A stretch of DNA of 55,069 nucleotides from Roseovarius gahaiensis (GCF_011601345.1 NZ_JAAORB010000015.1:1-55069); one strand, 5' to 3'; numbered from the stretch's first letter, positions 34,259 through 42,637 are shown. Notes: generated from the letters alone by a model not told the origin. A program made the numbers and translations.

Positions 34259-34851
34259 AACAGGCCCCTTTCCATAAGGTCCGCCTCAAGGTGGTCGGGC
34301 GTGGTAAAGTGATGCGCTTGCCAGCCTGCATCCCGCGCGCCTTGCACATTTGCGGGGCTGTCGTCGATGAACAGGCAGTCGTCGGGCCGCAGACCGGCGC
34401 GTTGGCATAGCAGGTTGAAAATTGCCGGATCGGGCTTGGTCAGGCCTTCGCGCCCCGACACGATGGTCACGCCGAACGCATCGTGCAGGCGGGGGTGCAA
34501 TGTCAGCCCGATGGGCCATGTCTCAGCGGACCAGTTGGTGATTGCGTGCAACGCATGACCCTTGCGTTTCAGACGGTTGATGATGGCCCATGTGCCCTCG
34601 ATCGGGCGTTGCACCGTCAGCGCATAGCGTTCGGGATAGCGTGAAAACAGCATCCTGTCGTCCGGATCGCCAATTTCCTGCGCCAAGGCGCCAAACCGTT
34701 CGCCCCGGTCGGCGCGTTGGTTGCGGTCATGAAAGGCTGTGCGTTCAAGAAAGGCATCCGTTTCTTTGCGGCAGCCCAGATCGGGCAGGAACGCCGCAGC
34801 GGGATCCCATTCGACCAGAACATTGCCGATATCAAAGACCACGGCGCTCAT
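34255..34851 (-). CDS. HAD-family phosphatase embedded in the C-P lyase operon
   Basis: This 198-residue HAD hydrolase resembles YihX-type sugar phosphatases. The nucleophile Asp is in VVFDIGNVLVEWDP, with the DxGNV form that lacks the second aspartate of classical HADs. Motif II is HAITNWS, the lysine is in GLTKPDPAIFN, and the metal aspartates are in LFIDDSPANVQGARDAGW. It is joined to phnI by ATGA and to phnJ by GTGA, so it is translated with the C-P lyase core. Given that no phnP is present, a role in clearing a ribose-phosphate intermediate is an attractive but untested inference. Confidence 0.88.
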   Translation of the reverse strand: MSAVVFDIGNVLVEWDPAAAFLPDLGCRKETDAFLERTAFHDRNQRADRGERFGALAQEIGDPDDRMLFSRYPERYALTVQRPIEGTWAIINRLKRKGHALHAITNWSAETWPIGLTLHPRLHDAFGVTIVSGREGLTKPDPAIFNLLCQRAGLRPDDCLFIDDSPANVQGARDAGWQAHHFTTPDHLEADLMERGLL

Positions 34852-35960
34852 TCTGCGGCCTCGGGGTGTTGTGCGGCCGCAGCATCCGCCCGGTCCTGCA
34901 CGTCGCGGCGCAGTTTGCGGACCAGCTCCAGTTCAGACTGAAAATCGACGTAATGCGGCAGCTTGATATGCTCCAGAAAGCCCGTCGCCTGAATGTTGTC
35001 GGCGTGATACAGGACAAACTCGGCGTCTTGCGCGGGCGCGCCGGTATAATCCTCGCCCAGTTCTTCCCACCGCAGCGCGCGATCGACCAAAGCCATCGAG
35101 ATCGCCTTGCGCTCGGTCTGGCCAAAGACCAGACCATAACCGCGGGTGAATTGCGGCGGCTGTGTTTTGGACCCGGTGAATTGATTGACGGTTTCACATT
35201 CTGTCAGGGTGATTTCGCCAATCTCGACGGCAAAGCCCAGCTCGGGAATGTCCATTTCAACGGCTACCGCCCCGATCCGCAATTCACCGACAAAGGCGTG
35301 GTTGCGGGCATAACCGCGCTGCGTGGAGTAGGCCATCGACAGCACAAAGCCTTCGTCGCCCCGCGCCAAGGCCTGAAGGCGCAAGGCACGCTCGGCAGGC
35401 AGTTCCAGCGGTTCGCGCGTCAGGTCGGGCGGGGGCGTGTCATCGGCGGGGGCCTCTTCGATCAGCCCTTCTTGGTTGAGAAACCCGGTGACATGCGGCA
35501 CATCGGCAGGCGCAGCATCGCCCTTCTGCGGCGCGGGTGGCGGCGCGTCGCCTTCGGCGGCCAGTTTGAAATCCAGCAGGCGGTGCGTGTAGTCAAATGT
35601 CGGGCCAAGGATCTGCCCGCCGGGCAGGTCTTTGAACGTGGCCGATATGCGCCGGTCGCAGGCCATATGCGCGGTTGCGACGGGGCGCGACGTGCCAAAG
35701 CGCGGCAAGGTGGTGCGATAGGCGCGGATCAGGAATATCGCCTCGATCAGATCACCGCGCGATTGTTTGATGGCAAGGGCCGCAAGGTCGGGATCATAAA
35801 GCGAGCCTTCGGCCATGACGCGATTGACCGACAGGGCCAATTGTTCGCGGATCTGCGCGATTGACAGTTCGGGCACGTCCGTATCGCCGCGGCGTTCCTC
35901 GGCCAGCCATGCATGAGCGTTGTCGATGGCGCGCTCTCCGCCTTTGACGGCGACATACAT
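34848..35960 (-). CDS. phnI: C-P lyase core subunit PhnI
   Basis: This 370-residue protein begins MYVAVKGGERAIDNAHAWLA, the conserved PhnI start, and contains FDYTHRLLDFKLAAEG and LPHYVDFQSELELVRKLR. PhnI is the nucleosidase that, with PhnG, H and L, attaches the phosphonate to the ribose of ATP. The ATG at 35960 shares its A with the phnH stop (TAATG); an in-frame extension to 36317 lies wholly inside phnH and is rejected. Confidence 0.96.
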   Translation of the reverse strand: MYVAVKGGERAIDNAHAWLAEERRGDTDVPELSIAQIREQLALSVNRVMAEGSLYDPDLAALAIKQSRGDLIEAIFLIRAYRTTLPRFGTSRPVATAHMACDRRISATFKDLPGGQILGPTFDYTHRLLDFKLAAEGDAPPPAPQKGDAAPADVPHVTGFLNQEGLIEEAPADDTPPPDLTREPLELPAERALRLQALARGDEGFVLSMAYSTQRGYARNHAFVGELRIGAVAVEMDIPELGFAVEIGEITLTECETVNQFTGSKTQPPQFTRGYGLVFGQTERKAISMALVDRALRWEELGEDYTGAPAQDAEFVLYHADNIQATGFLEHIKLPHYVDFQSELELVRKLRRDVQDRADAAAAQHPEAAE

Positions 35961-36526
35961 TACAAAACCTCGGTGGATCGGGGCAGGGCGGCCAGCCGCT
36001 GACCGCTGGTGAAAATGAAATCTAAGCCAAGCGGGAACTGTGCGGTGTTGGCTTGAAAGGCCGCTTTTTCCGGCAGCGACAATGCGGCGGTGTCTTTGAT
36101 GCCGGGGCCGCGCAATACGGCCCCATCCGCGCCCAAATCGTCCAGTTCGACGATCAGCGTGGCGGATCGGTCGGGGTAGCTGGCGGTGCCGATGCTGTAG
36201 TCGGTCAGTGGTTGCAGATCCGCCCATGTGCCTACGGCAAAAGCGCAATCCGCCGGGCCGACCAAGGGCGCGCCAACATGAAACGCCAGCCAGTCGCGCA
36301 GCGCCGGTGTATCGCAAGGCCCGGCAAGATAAAGCGGCGTTTCGGCGTCACACAATGTCAGCAAAGCTGCGCCAGCGGCTGGTGAGAGCGGGGCGGGTGG
36401 TGTGGCGCCGGTGACGGTTTCGATATGGCCGGGGCGCGCCATCGCCTCCATCAGTGCGCGAAACGCCATCGCGGCTTGCGTTGCGGGCGTGTCAAAGCCG
36501 CCGCCAAGAGGGGTGCTGGTCTGCAT
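35960..36526 (-). CDS. phnH: C-P lyase core subunit PhnH
   Basis: This 188-residue PhnH belongs to the core complex (PhnGHI(J)). It includes FRALMEAMARPGHIETVTG near the N-terminus, LCDAETPLYLAG, and a C-terminal PLGLDFIFTSGQRLAALPRS. It overlaps phnG as TGATG and phnI as TAATG, consistent with fixed subunit ratios. Confidence 0.95.
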   Translation of the reverse strand: MQTSTPLGGGFDTPATQAAMAFRALMEAMARPGHIETVTGATPPAPLSPAAGAALLTLCDAETPLYLAGPCDTPALRDWLAFHVGAPLVGPADCAFAVGTWADLQPLTDYSIGTASYPDRSATLIVELDDLGADGAVLRGPGIKDTAALSLPEKAAFQANTAQFPLGLDFIFTSGQRLAALPRSTEVL

Positions 36527-36981
36527 CAGTCTTCTCCTCGGACAAGGGTGAAAAAATCCACCTTGGTGGCGGCAGCGCGGGCCGCGCGGGCGGCGCGGCG
36601 CTGGTCGGCCTCGGCGTGTAACGGGTCCAGCACGCTGGTTTGAATGTCTGCGGCTTGGTCTGTCTGCATCAGCGCGTCGACCAAGGCGGCGGCTTCCGCG
36701 TCGGCCTTGGTGCGGCCTTGAATGTAGGCGTGCCCGATTGTGCCGCAGTCCAGCGTCAGGGCGCAGCGGGTGACTGTCATTTCCCCTAGATTAAATGGCG
36801 CGCCAGTGCCGCCGGCGCGGCCCTGCACCATGACGCTGCCGGTTTCAGGGCGGCGCAACCATTGAAATTCGGGGCGCGGGCCAGACTGATCCAGCAGGTC
36901 AGCGACCCGACCGGTTTCAGCTTGGGCCAGAAGGCCCATCCATGATCGCCTTTGCGGGATATCCGGGCTGTGATCTTTCAT
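36526..36981 (-). CDS. phnG: C-P lyase core subunit PhnG
   Basis: This 151-residue PhnG is the first gene of the core operon. The conserved segments are RRSWMGLLAQAETGRVADLL, then RRPETGSVMVQGRAGGTGAP and FNLGEMTVTRCAL, and near the C-terminus KVDFFTLVRGE. It is divergent from phnF across 82 bases. Confidence 0.95.
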   Translation of the reverse strand: MKDHSPDIPQRRSWMGLLAQAETGRVADLLDQSGPRPEFQWLRRPETGSVMVQGRAGGTGAPFNLGEMTVTRCALTLDCGTIGHAYIQGRTKADAEAAALVDALMQTDQAADIQTSVLDPLHAEADQRRAARAARAAATKVDFFTLVRGED

Positions 36982-37063
36982 CTCGACAAATCTGCCATTT
37001 CCTATACAACTAGACTTATTATGTCAGACCGACACGCATCAGGCCACAAGGGATTTGTGAATT
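36982..37063. promoter_or_regulatory. phnG/phnF divergent promoter region with candidate operator
   Basis: The 82-base interval must hold both promoters. CTATACAACTAG (37002-37013) resembles the TATAC/CTAG-containing sites of HutC-subfamily GntR regulators such as PhnF. TGTCAGACCGACA (37022-37034) is an inverted TGTC/GACA pair that might be a degenerate Pho-box half. Both readings are tentative. Confidence 0.4.
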
Positions 37064-37795
37064 TTGGATGACAAGGCATTGGCGAAACCGGCAAAGACAC
37101 CGCTGTGGCTGACGATTTGCACGGCGCTGCGCCGTGATATTTTCGATGGCCGCTATGGCCCCGGTGACAAACTGCCGACCGAGGCGCAAATTGCCGAACG
37201 CTTTGGCGTCAACCGCCATACGGTGCGCCATGCCTTGGCCCGTATGGCAGAGGATGGCGTGGTGCGATCGCGGCGCGGCGCGGGTGTTTTCGTAACGGCA
37301 CGCCCGACGGATTATCCGATTGGTCGTCGCGTGCGATTTCACGAAAACCTGCGCGCCGCCGGACAGCGCCCGGACAAACGCATTTTGCAGATCGAGACGC
37401 GCAGCGCGACAGCGGGCGAGGCGCAGGCCTTGCAAATCGAACCAGGATCGCCGGTTTGCGCCTATCATGGCCTGTCATTGGCCGATGATGCCCCGATCGC
37501 GGTGTTCGAAAGCGTTTTCCCGCTGGAACGTTTGCCGGGGATCGACACTGCGCTTGCCGCGCAGCCCGGTGTGACCGCCGCATTGCGCGAGGTGGGCATC
37601 GACGATTTTACGCGCGGGTCAACCCGGTTGACCGCCGTGGCCGCCGATGCCGCGCAAGCGCTGCATTTGCACCTGACGGAAGGTGACCCGTTGTTGCGGT
37701 CAACCGGCGTAAACGTCACCGCCGATGGTGTGCCTGTTGAATACGGGCGGACGCTGTTTGCCGGTGATCGCGTCACCCTGACATTGGACGAGTAG
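37064..37795 (+). CDS. phnF: Phosphonate regulator PhnF (GntR/HutC family, TTG start)
   Basis: This 243-residue GntR-type protein has its winged helix in residues ~13-75 (LPTEAQIAERFGVNRHTVRH). The UTRA effector domain follows, with RFHENLRAAGQRP and a C-terminal VPVEYGRTLFAGDRVTL. The DYPIGRRVRFHENL stretch is typical of PhnF. No ATG or GTG is available after the in-frame stop at 37058; TTG at 37064, with AAGGGA upstream, gives full length (TTG 37076 is a shorter option). It probably represses phnG-M and itself. Confidence 0.9.
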   Translation: MDDKALAKPAKTPLWLTICTALRRDIFDGRYGPGDKLPTEAQIAERFGVNRHTVRHALARMAEDGVVRSRRGAGVFVTARPTDYPIGRRVRFHENLRAAGQRPDKRILQIETRSATAGEAQALQIEPGSPVCAYHGLSLADDAPIAVFESVFPLERLPGIDTALAAQPGVTAALREVGIDDFTRGSTRLTAVAADAAQALHLHLTEGDPLLRSTGVNVTADGVPVEYGRTLFAGDRVTLTLDE

Positions 37796-37805
37796 CGCCC
37801 CACGG

Positions 37806-38423
37806 TTAGCCGCCATAGCGCTCAAGAAACGCCTCGGCGGGCAGGGTGCGGAAATCGTCAAGCGCGGTGCGCAGGCGGTCATGATCCCAATCCCACCAAG
37901 CCAAGGCGATCAGCCGTTCGGCGATCTCGGGCGGCTGGCGGTGGCGCATCGGCTTGGCCGGTGTGCCCGCAACGATGGTGAAAGGGGCGACATCGCGGGT
38001 CACGATGGCCCCGGCGGCCACCACCGCGCCATGGCCCACGGTCACCTCGGGCTTGATCATGGCGGCGTGACCGATCCATGTATCATGCCCGATCTGCGCG
38101 CGGCGCGCCTTGCGCTGTTCAAAAAACGCAGGGTCATCCGCCGCATCGTCCCAGTAATCCGCCGAGCGATACAGGAAGTGGTGCATGCTGGCCGTGGTCA
38201 GCGGGTGGTCGGTGGCCCCAATCCGCACATAGCTGGCAATGTTGGAAAACTTGCCAATTTGCGCATTGGCAAGATCGGCGTAGCGGTCGCAATAGGAATA
38301 ATCCCCGATATCGCTATGGGCCACGCGGCTGCCTTGGCCGATCTCGACAAAGCGGCCCAACCGTGTATCGGTGATCTGACAGCCGTCGTGAATGAACGGT
38401 GTGTCGGCACTGAGCCGGGGCAT
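37806..38423 (-). CDS. Phosphonate-associated hexapeptide-repeat acetyltransferase
   Basis: This 205-residue protein is a left-handed beta-helix acyltransferase (DapD/chloramphenicol-acetyltransferase type), with hexapeptide repeats such as IGHDTWIGHAAMIKPEVTVG followed by HGAVVAAGAIVTRDV. It matches the phosphonate-metabolism hexapeptide family regularly found with phn genes, which may N-acetylate aminoalkylphosphonates in place of the GNAT enzyme PhnO. The acceptor is not known. The ATG at 38423 has GAGGAG upstream and lies one base after the phnE stop. It ends 10 bases from convergent phnF. Confidence 0.85.
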   Translation of the reverse strand: MPRLSADTPFIHDGCQITDTRLGRFVEIGQGSRVAHSDIGDYSYCDRYADLANAQIGKFSNIASYVRIGATDHPLTTASMHHFLYRSADYWDDAADDPAFFEQRKARRAQIGHDTWIGHAAMIKPEVTVGHGAVVAAGAIVTRDVAPFTIVAGTPAKPMRHRQPPEIAERLIALAWWDWDHDRLRTALDDFRTLPAEAFLERYGG

Positions 38424-38424
38424 C

Positions 38425-39774
38425 TCAATGCTCCTCACTTTTGCCGATCAGACGGCCCCGCAACCAGCCCGAGAACCAGTCCATCGCGATCACCATCAGG
38501 ATGACCAGAACGATGTAATAGCTCACCTCTTCCCAGTCTTTTTGGGTGATGATGGCTTGTGTCAGCAATAGCCCGATGCCGCCGCCGGTGATCGCCCCGA
38601 TCACGGTGGCGCTGCGGGTGTTGGATTCCAGATAGTACAGAACCTGGCTCAGCAAGACCGGCGTGATCTGCGGGATGACGCCAAAGCGATAACGCTGTAT
38701 CGGCTTGGCCCCGGTGGAGGACACGCCCTCGATCTGCTTGTCATCGACATTTTCCAATGCTTCCGAGAACATCTTGCCAAAGCTGCCGGTGTCGGTGATC
38801 AGGATCGCCAGCGCGCCGGTCATCGGGCCGGGGCCAAAAGCGCGGCTAAGGATGATCGTCCAGATCAGCCCGTCGACTCCGCGCACGAAGTCGAAAAAGC
38901 GGCGCACGGCAAAGCGAATGCTCATCAGCCGGGTAAAGTTGCGCGCCGCCAGAAAGGCCAGCGGTAGGGCCACGAGTGCGGCCCCCATCGTGCCGAGGAA
39001 AGCCATCAGGATCGTCTCAAAAATGGCCCAGATCACATCCTTGTGGCGCCACATGGCGTTGTTCCAGAAATCATGAACCATCGCGGCAATGTTGCTTTTG
39101 TCGGCGACCACTCGGTCGCCCGAGACGGCCAGCCCGGCCAGTTCGCCAAGGCTTTTGCCGTAAAACGGGCTGTCGAGGGTGAACCAGAACAGTTCCCAGC
39201 CGAAGGAATAGTTGTAGACCTCGGTGCGCGCACGGGTAACCGTGGCGCGCCCGCCTTCGCCGGTGATGTTGACCCGCGCGCCACTGGCGCTGATCCAGTC
39301 GGGCGTCTGGCCGTCGGGCGTTTCCAGAATGATGTCGCGCCCCTCGACGGTGACCGTGACGGTGCCGTAGTCGGGAATCGTATACCGCAGGGTCGAGCCT
39401 TCGATCTCGGCGCTTTCGCCGGCCTTCAGCGCGATGTTGACAGCATCCTCGCCCACCGGAGTGACGAAATCGGGGATCATCCCCTCGGGATAGGTGCCCT
39501 TGCTCTCACCCTCGATGGCAAAGACCAGCCCGCCGTTGCGGTTGTCGTGGGTGATATGGGTCTTGTAGCTGTAGCTGTCCGCGATCAGGATCTTGGCGTT
39601 GTCCATGCGCGCGCGCTCGGCCAGGCCGGGAAGGTCGAAGGCAAAGAACAGGTAGACGAAATAGCCCATCAGCACGATGGGCGTGAGGATCGCCACCAGC
39701 CGCTTGCGCGCCACAAGCGCGGTCGCGGTCTGTTTGAGGTCGGTGGCCCCGGTCATGTCGGCAGTTGCGGTCAT
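38425..39774 (-). CDS. phnE: Phosphonate ABC transporter permease PhnE with large periplasmic insert
   Basis: This 449-residue permease is much longer than the roughly 260-290 of ordinary PhnE. Helix 1 (about 28-47, LVAILTPIVLMGYFVYLFFA) is followed by a predicted periplasmic domain of some 190 residues, rich in beta-type alternation (GTVTVTVEGRDIILETPDGQ). The normal permease core then runs from about residue 245, with LMAFLGTMGAALVALPLAFL and RGVDGLIWTIIL, and the EAA-like loop SFGKMFSEALENVDDKQIEG. It ends one base before the acyltransferase start. The extra domain may dock PhnD or bind ligand. Confidence 0.9.
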   Translation of the reverse strand: MTATADMTGATDLKQTATALVARKRLVAILTPIVLMGYFVYLFFAFDLPGLAERARMDNAKILIADSYSYKTHITHDNRNGGLVFAIEGESKGTYPEGMIPDFVTPVGEDAVNIALKAGESAEIEGSTLRYTIPDYGTVTVTVEGRDIILETPDGQTPDWISASGARVNITGEGGRATVTRARTEVYNYSFGWELFWFTLDSPFYGKSLGELAGLAVSGDRVVADKSNIAAMVHDFWNNAMWRHKDVIWAIFETILMAFLGTMGAALVALPLAFLAARNFTRLMSIRFAVRRFFDFVRGVDGLIWTIILSRAFGPGPMTGALAILITDTGSFGKMFSEALENVDDKQIEGVSSTGAKPIQRYRFGVIPQITPVLLSQVLYYLESNTRSATVIGAITGGGIGLLLTQAIITQKDWEEVSYYIVLVILMVIAMDWFSGWLRGRLIGKSEEH

Positions 39775-39777
39775 GTG

Positions 39778-40653
39778 TCAGGCCTTTCCGATAAGTTTGT
39801 TGCGATAGTGGCTGGACAGCTGGTCGAAGAACACGATGGTCAAAAACAGCAGGATGAAGATTGCAGCGACCTCGTCATAGCGGCCCTGACCCCAGCTGAA
39901 CGCGTTCTTGAGGTCGTAGCCGATCCCGCCCGACCCGACGAAACCAAGGATTGCAGAGGCGCGAATGTTGATCTCGAACCGCAAGAGCGCATAGCTCAGC
40001 CAGTTCGGGGCGACCTGCGGGACGACGCCCAGCATCATCCGCTGGCTCCAGCTTGCGCCGACGGATTCAAGGCCTTCCAGCGGCTTCAGGCTGGCATTCT
40101 CGTTGACCTCGGAAAACAGTTTGCCAAGCGCACCGGCGGTGTGCAGGGCGATGGCGATCATCGCGGGCACCGGTCCGCCGCCGAGGATGAAGATCAAGAC
40201 AAGCGCGACAACGATCTCGGGGATCGCGCGCAGAACGTCCATCAGGCGGCGAAAGGGGGCGATCAGCCGTGGAAACCGCGCCAGCCCGCGTGTGGACAGT
40301 AGCGAAAGCATGATGGCCATGAGGCCCCCGACCAGCGTGGCGGCAGCGGCGATGTTGATCGTCTCGATCATCGAGGGCAGGAATTTCCACATCAGCGCGG
40401 GGATGAGCGCGGCTTTTTCGCTCGCCTCCTCTAGCACCTCGCCGGGAAACTTAAAGATATTCAGGATGCCGTCCCAGAAGCCGCCTGCGTTGCGGCTGTC
40501 GGCCAGCATGAAACCTGACACCATCAGCGCGATGAAAACAATCAGGATAATCCCGCCATACATGCGCTTGGTGCGGGCCATGGCCATGTAGGCGTTCTGG
40601 ATGTCTGTCGTGCCCTTGGCGCCGACGGATTCGCCCAACGTGCTGTCGGTCAT
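39778..40653 (-). CDS. phnE: Phosphonate ABC transporter permease PhnE (second copy)
   Basis: This 291-residue permease has normal PhnE length with about six helices, and the EAA-like loop ALGKLFSEVNENASLKPLEG. DVLRAIPEIVVALVLIFILG is the family's conserved segment. It pairs with the longer permease three bases downstream to form the heteromeric channel. ATG at 40653 is chosen over 40722, whose extension runs into the phnD-phnE hairpin. Confidence 0.93.
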   Translation of the reverse strand: MTDSTLGESVGAKGTTDIQNAYMAMARTKRMYGGIILIVFIALMVSGFMLADSRNAGGFWDGILNIFKFPGEVLEEASEKAALIPALMWKFLPSMIETINIAAAATLVGGLMAIMLSLLSTRGLARFPRLIAPFRRLMDVLRAIPEIVVALVLIFILGGGPVPAMIAIALHTAGALGKLFSEVNENASLKPLEGLESVGASWSQRMMLGVVPQVAPNWLSYALLRFEINIRASAILGFVGSGGIGYDLKNAFSWGQGRYDEVAAIFILLFLTIVFFDQLSSHYRNKLIGKA

Positions 40654-40689
40654 GCGGCTTTGCTTTCTTCTGGAGGTTTGGAAAAAGAA

Positions 40690-40717
40690 CTGGCCGGCCC
40701 CGGATGGGACCGGCCAG
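40690..40717 (-). terminator. Strong hairpin between phnD and phnE
   Basis: On the transcribed strand CTGGCCGG pairs with CCGGCCAG, and the stem extends inward by four more pairs (one G-T), giving 12 bp with a four-base loop. No T-run follows. It is likely a stabilising or attenuating element that keeps PhnD mRNA above permease mRNA. Confidence 0.6.
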
Positions 40718-40734
40718 AGCATGCGCCTTTCGGC

Positions 40735-41637
40735 TTACATTTTGGACTTGCGCGCCTCGACGATCGAGATATAGGCGTCGTGGTCGATCGGCATCATGCC
40801 CAGGGCTTCGCCGGCCATGAAGTTGTAGGCGCAATCGGCATCCATATAGGGCAGCGAGGCCATCAGGCCGACCATGTCCAGCTTGACGCGCTCGGGCAGG
40901 TCGGTGCGCAGAACGATCGGGCCTTCCGGGATCGGCTTGGATTTCCAGATCTCGACCAGCTCGTTCATGTCGACCAGACCGGCATCGGACGCCTTGCGCA
41001 GCGCGCCCGAGTTGTAGCCGTCTTCCCATGCGCCAAGGCCGTCGGCCCAGGTCACACCGCCGTCGATATCGCCATTGGCGACGGCGACGATGGTCTGCTC
41101 ATGCCCGCCGGTGAATTTCACTTCGCCGAAATAATCGCCCGATTCCATGCTGGCACCGGTCTGCTCGGGGATTTCAATCGACGGGATCAGGTAGCCCGAG
41201 GTCGAGTTCGGGTCGCCAAATCCAAAGGTTTTGTCCTGCATGTCCTCAAGAGAGGTGATGCCGGTATCCTTGCGGGTGAAGCCGATGGAGTGGTAGCCGT
41301 AAGAGCCGTCCACATTGACCTTGACCAGAACCGGCTCGACCGCGTCGGGATCGGTCAGGTGGGTTTTGGCATAGGCCGATGCGCCCAGCCATGCCATGTC
41401 GATCGACCCGCCCAGCAGGCCTTGGATCACACCGTCGTAATCGGCCGGGGTAAAGACCTTTGTCGGCACGCCAAGCAATTCCTCGGTGTGGGCGCGGAAG
41501 CACTCGTTCGAGGTCATGCGGTCTTGGGCGTTTTCGCCGCCAAGGATACCGATGCGGAATTCCTCGATCTTGTCCTGCGCCAGCGCAGGGCTGACAAGGG
41601 CGGTTGTGGCCACGATGGCGGCAAACAGTTTGGTCAT
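40735..41637 (-). CDS. phnD: Phosphonate ABC transporter substrate-binding protein PhnD
   Basis: This 300-residue periplasmic protein has a signal peptide (MTKLFAAIVATTALVSPALA, cleaved before QDK). The PhnD motifs are FTPADYDGVIQGLLGGSIDM, WLGASAYAKTH and FGDPNSTSGYLIPS, the last contributing ligand contacts to the phosphonate group. ATG at 41637 has GGAGAG upstream. Hairpins lie on both sides of the gene, as expected for a highly expressed binding protein. Confidence 0.95.
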   Translation of the reverse strand: MTKLFAAIVATTALVSPALAQDKIEEFRIGILGGENAQDRMTSNECFRAHTEELLGVPTKVFTPADYDGVIQGLLGGSIDMAWLGASAYAKTHLTDPDAVEPVLVKVNVDGSYGYHSIGFTRKDTGITSLEDMQDKTFGFGDPNSTSGYLIPSIEIPEQTGASMESGDYFGEVKFTGGHEQTIVAVANGDIDGGVTWADGLGAWEDGYNSGALRKASDAGLVDMNELVEIWKSKPIPEGPIVLRTDLPERVKLDMVGLMASLPYMDADCAYNFMAGEALGMMPIDHDAYISIVEARKSKM

Positions 41638-41679
41638 GGGTTCTCTCCGATTGGGTTGTCTTGGGTGTCGTGGAGTGTC

Positions 41680-41701
41680 GGCCCGCCAGCCCCGGCGGGC
41701 C
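41680..41701 (-). terminator. Hairpin between phnC and phnD
   Basis: GGCCCGCC (41680-41687) pairs perfectly with GGCGGGCC (41694-41701) around a six-base loop. It lies eight bases after the phnC stop. No T-run follows, so partial termination or processing is more likely than full termination. Confidence 0.55.
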
Positions 41702-41709
41702 AAGGGCCG

Positions 41710-42534
41710 TCAGACCGCGGCTTCGGCCTCGCGCAGTGCGCGCTTGGTGCCCCGGTCCAGCGTTTCGATAGAGGTCGATGTGCTTTCTTCGGAAAAGCTT
41801 GCATCGGCCCCGTAAATGTCACGCGCCGCGCCGGTCGTCAGTTGTTCGGGAGTGCCGTCAAAAACGATGCGCCCGTCGCGCATCCCGATGACACGGTCGC
41901 AATAGCGGCGCGCGGTATCCAGCGTGTGCAGGTTGGCAATGACCATGCGGCCATCTTCCTCGTGAATGCGGCGCAGGGCGTCCATCACGATCTGGGCATT
42001 CATCGGGTCAAGGCTGGCAATCGGCTCGTCTGCCAGAATGATCTGCGGATCTTGCATCAGGGCGCGGGCGATGGCCACGCGTTGTTGCTGGCCGCCGGAC
42101 AGGGCTTGCGCACGCTTGGGCGCTTCGCCGGCAATGCCCAGACGGTCCAGAATTTCAATGGCTCTGTGGATGTCGGAGGTTGGATACAGGTTGAACATCG
42201 TCGACAAGGTCGAGCGGCTGTTCAGCGTGCCGTGCAGCACATTCGACACCACGTCCATGCGCGGGACAAGGTTGAACTGCTGGAAAATCATCGCGCAGCG
42301 CGATTGCCATTCACGGCGCGCCGCACCCTTGAGCGTGGTGATCTCGGCACCTTCAAAGGTGATACTGCCTTCTGTGGCGTCGCTGAGCCGGTTGAGCATC
42401 CGCAAAAGGGTGGATTTGCCCGCACCCGATCGCCCGATGATACCAATCATGGCCGGTTTCGCGACCTTGAATGTGGCGTTGTCCACCGCGCTTTTGTTGC
42501 CAAAGCGCTTGGTGAGTGACGTGACATGCAGCAT
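41710..42534 (-). CDS. phnC: Phosphonate ABC transporter ATP-binding protein PhnC
   Basis: This 274-residue ATPase has Walker [17 protein letters not shown], signature [20 protein letters not shown], Walker [13 protein letters not shown], and the switch histidine in ANLHTLDTA. The insertion [19 protein letters not shown] is typical of PhnC. It is the first gene of the uptake operon phnC-D-E-E-acyltransferase, with a candidate Pho box upstream. Confidence 0.95.
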   Translation of the reverse strand: MLHVTSLTKRFGNKSAVDNATFKVAKPAMIGIIGRSGAGKSTLLRMLNRLSDATEGSITFEGAEITTLKGAARREWQSRCAMIFQQFNLVPRMDVVSNVLHGTLNSRSTLSTMFNLYPTSDIHRAIEILDRLGIAGEAPKRAQALSGGQQQRVAIARALMQDPQIILADEPIASLDPMNAQIVMDALRRIHEEDGRMVIANLHTLDTARRYCDRVIGMRDGRIVFDGTPEQLTTGAARDIYGADASFSEESTSTSIETLDRGTKRALREAEAAV

Positions 42535-42608
42535 ATTGTAGCCCCCGCTTTTCGTCGCCGTGCTAAGCGGGGGGCATGTCAGCTGCGTGACTGTTCGGAT
42601 TCAGTTTG

Positions 42609-42637
42609 GTGACAAAACTGTCAATATTTTATGACAG
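42609..42637 (-). promoter_or_regulatory. Candidate Pho box upstream of phnC
   Basis: On the minus strand CTGTCAT (42637-42631) and TTGTCAC (42615-42609) are direct repeats starting exactly 22 bases apart, that is, two turns of the 11-bp PhoB repeat. The middle repeat is degenerate. The same segment contains the palindrome CTGTCA-N8-TGACAG (42618-42637). It lies about 75 bases upstream of the phnC ATG. PhoB control under phosphate limitation is inferred. Confidence 0.6.

Noticed and set aside
35961..36317. N-terminal extension of phnI
   Set aside because: The extra 119 codons lie inside phnH, are Arg/His-rich and do not resemble PhnI. The TAATG overlap marks the true start.
39043..42519. Two long plus-strand frames (419 and 619 codons) opposite phnC-D-E-E
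   Set aside because: These are shadows of the phn genes in reverse complement, with no recognisable domain and spanning several true gene boundaries.
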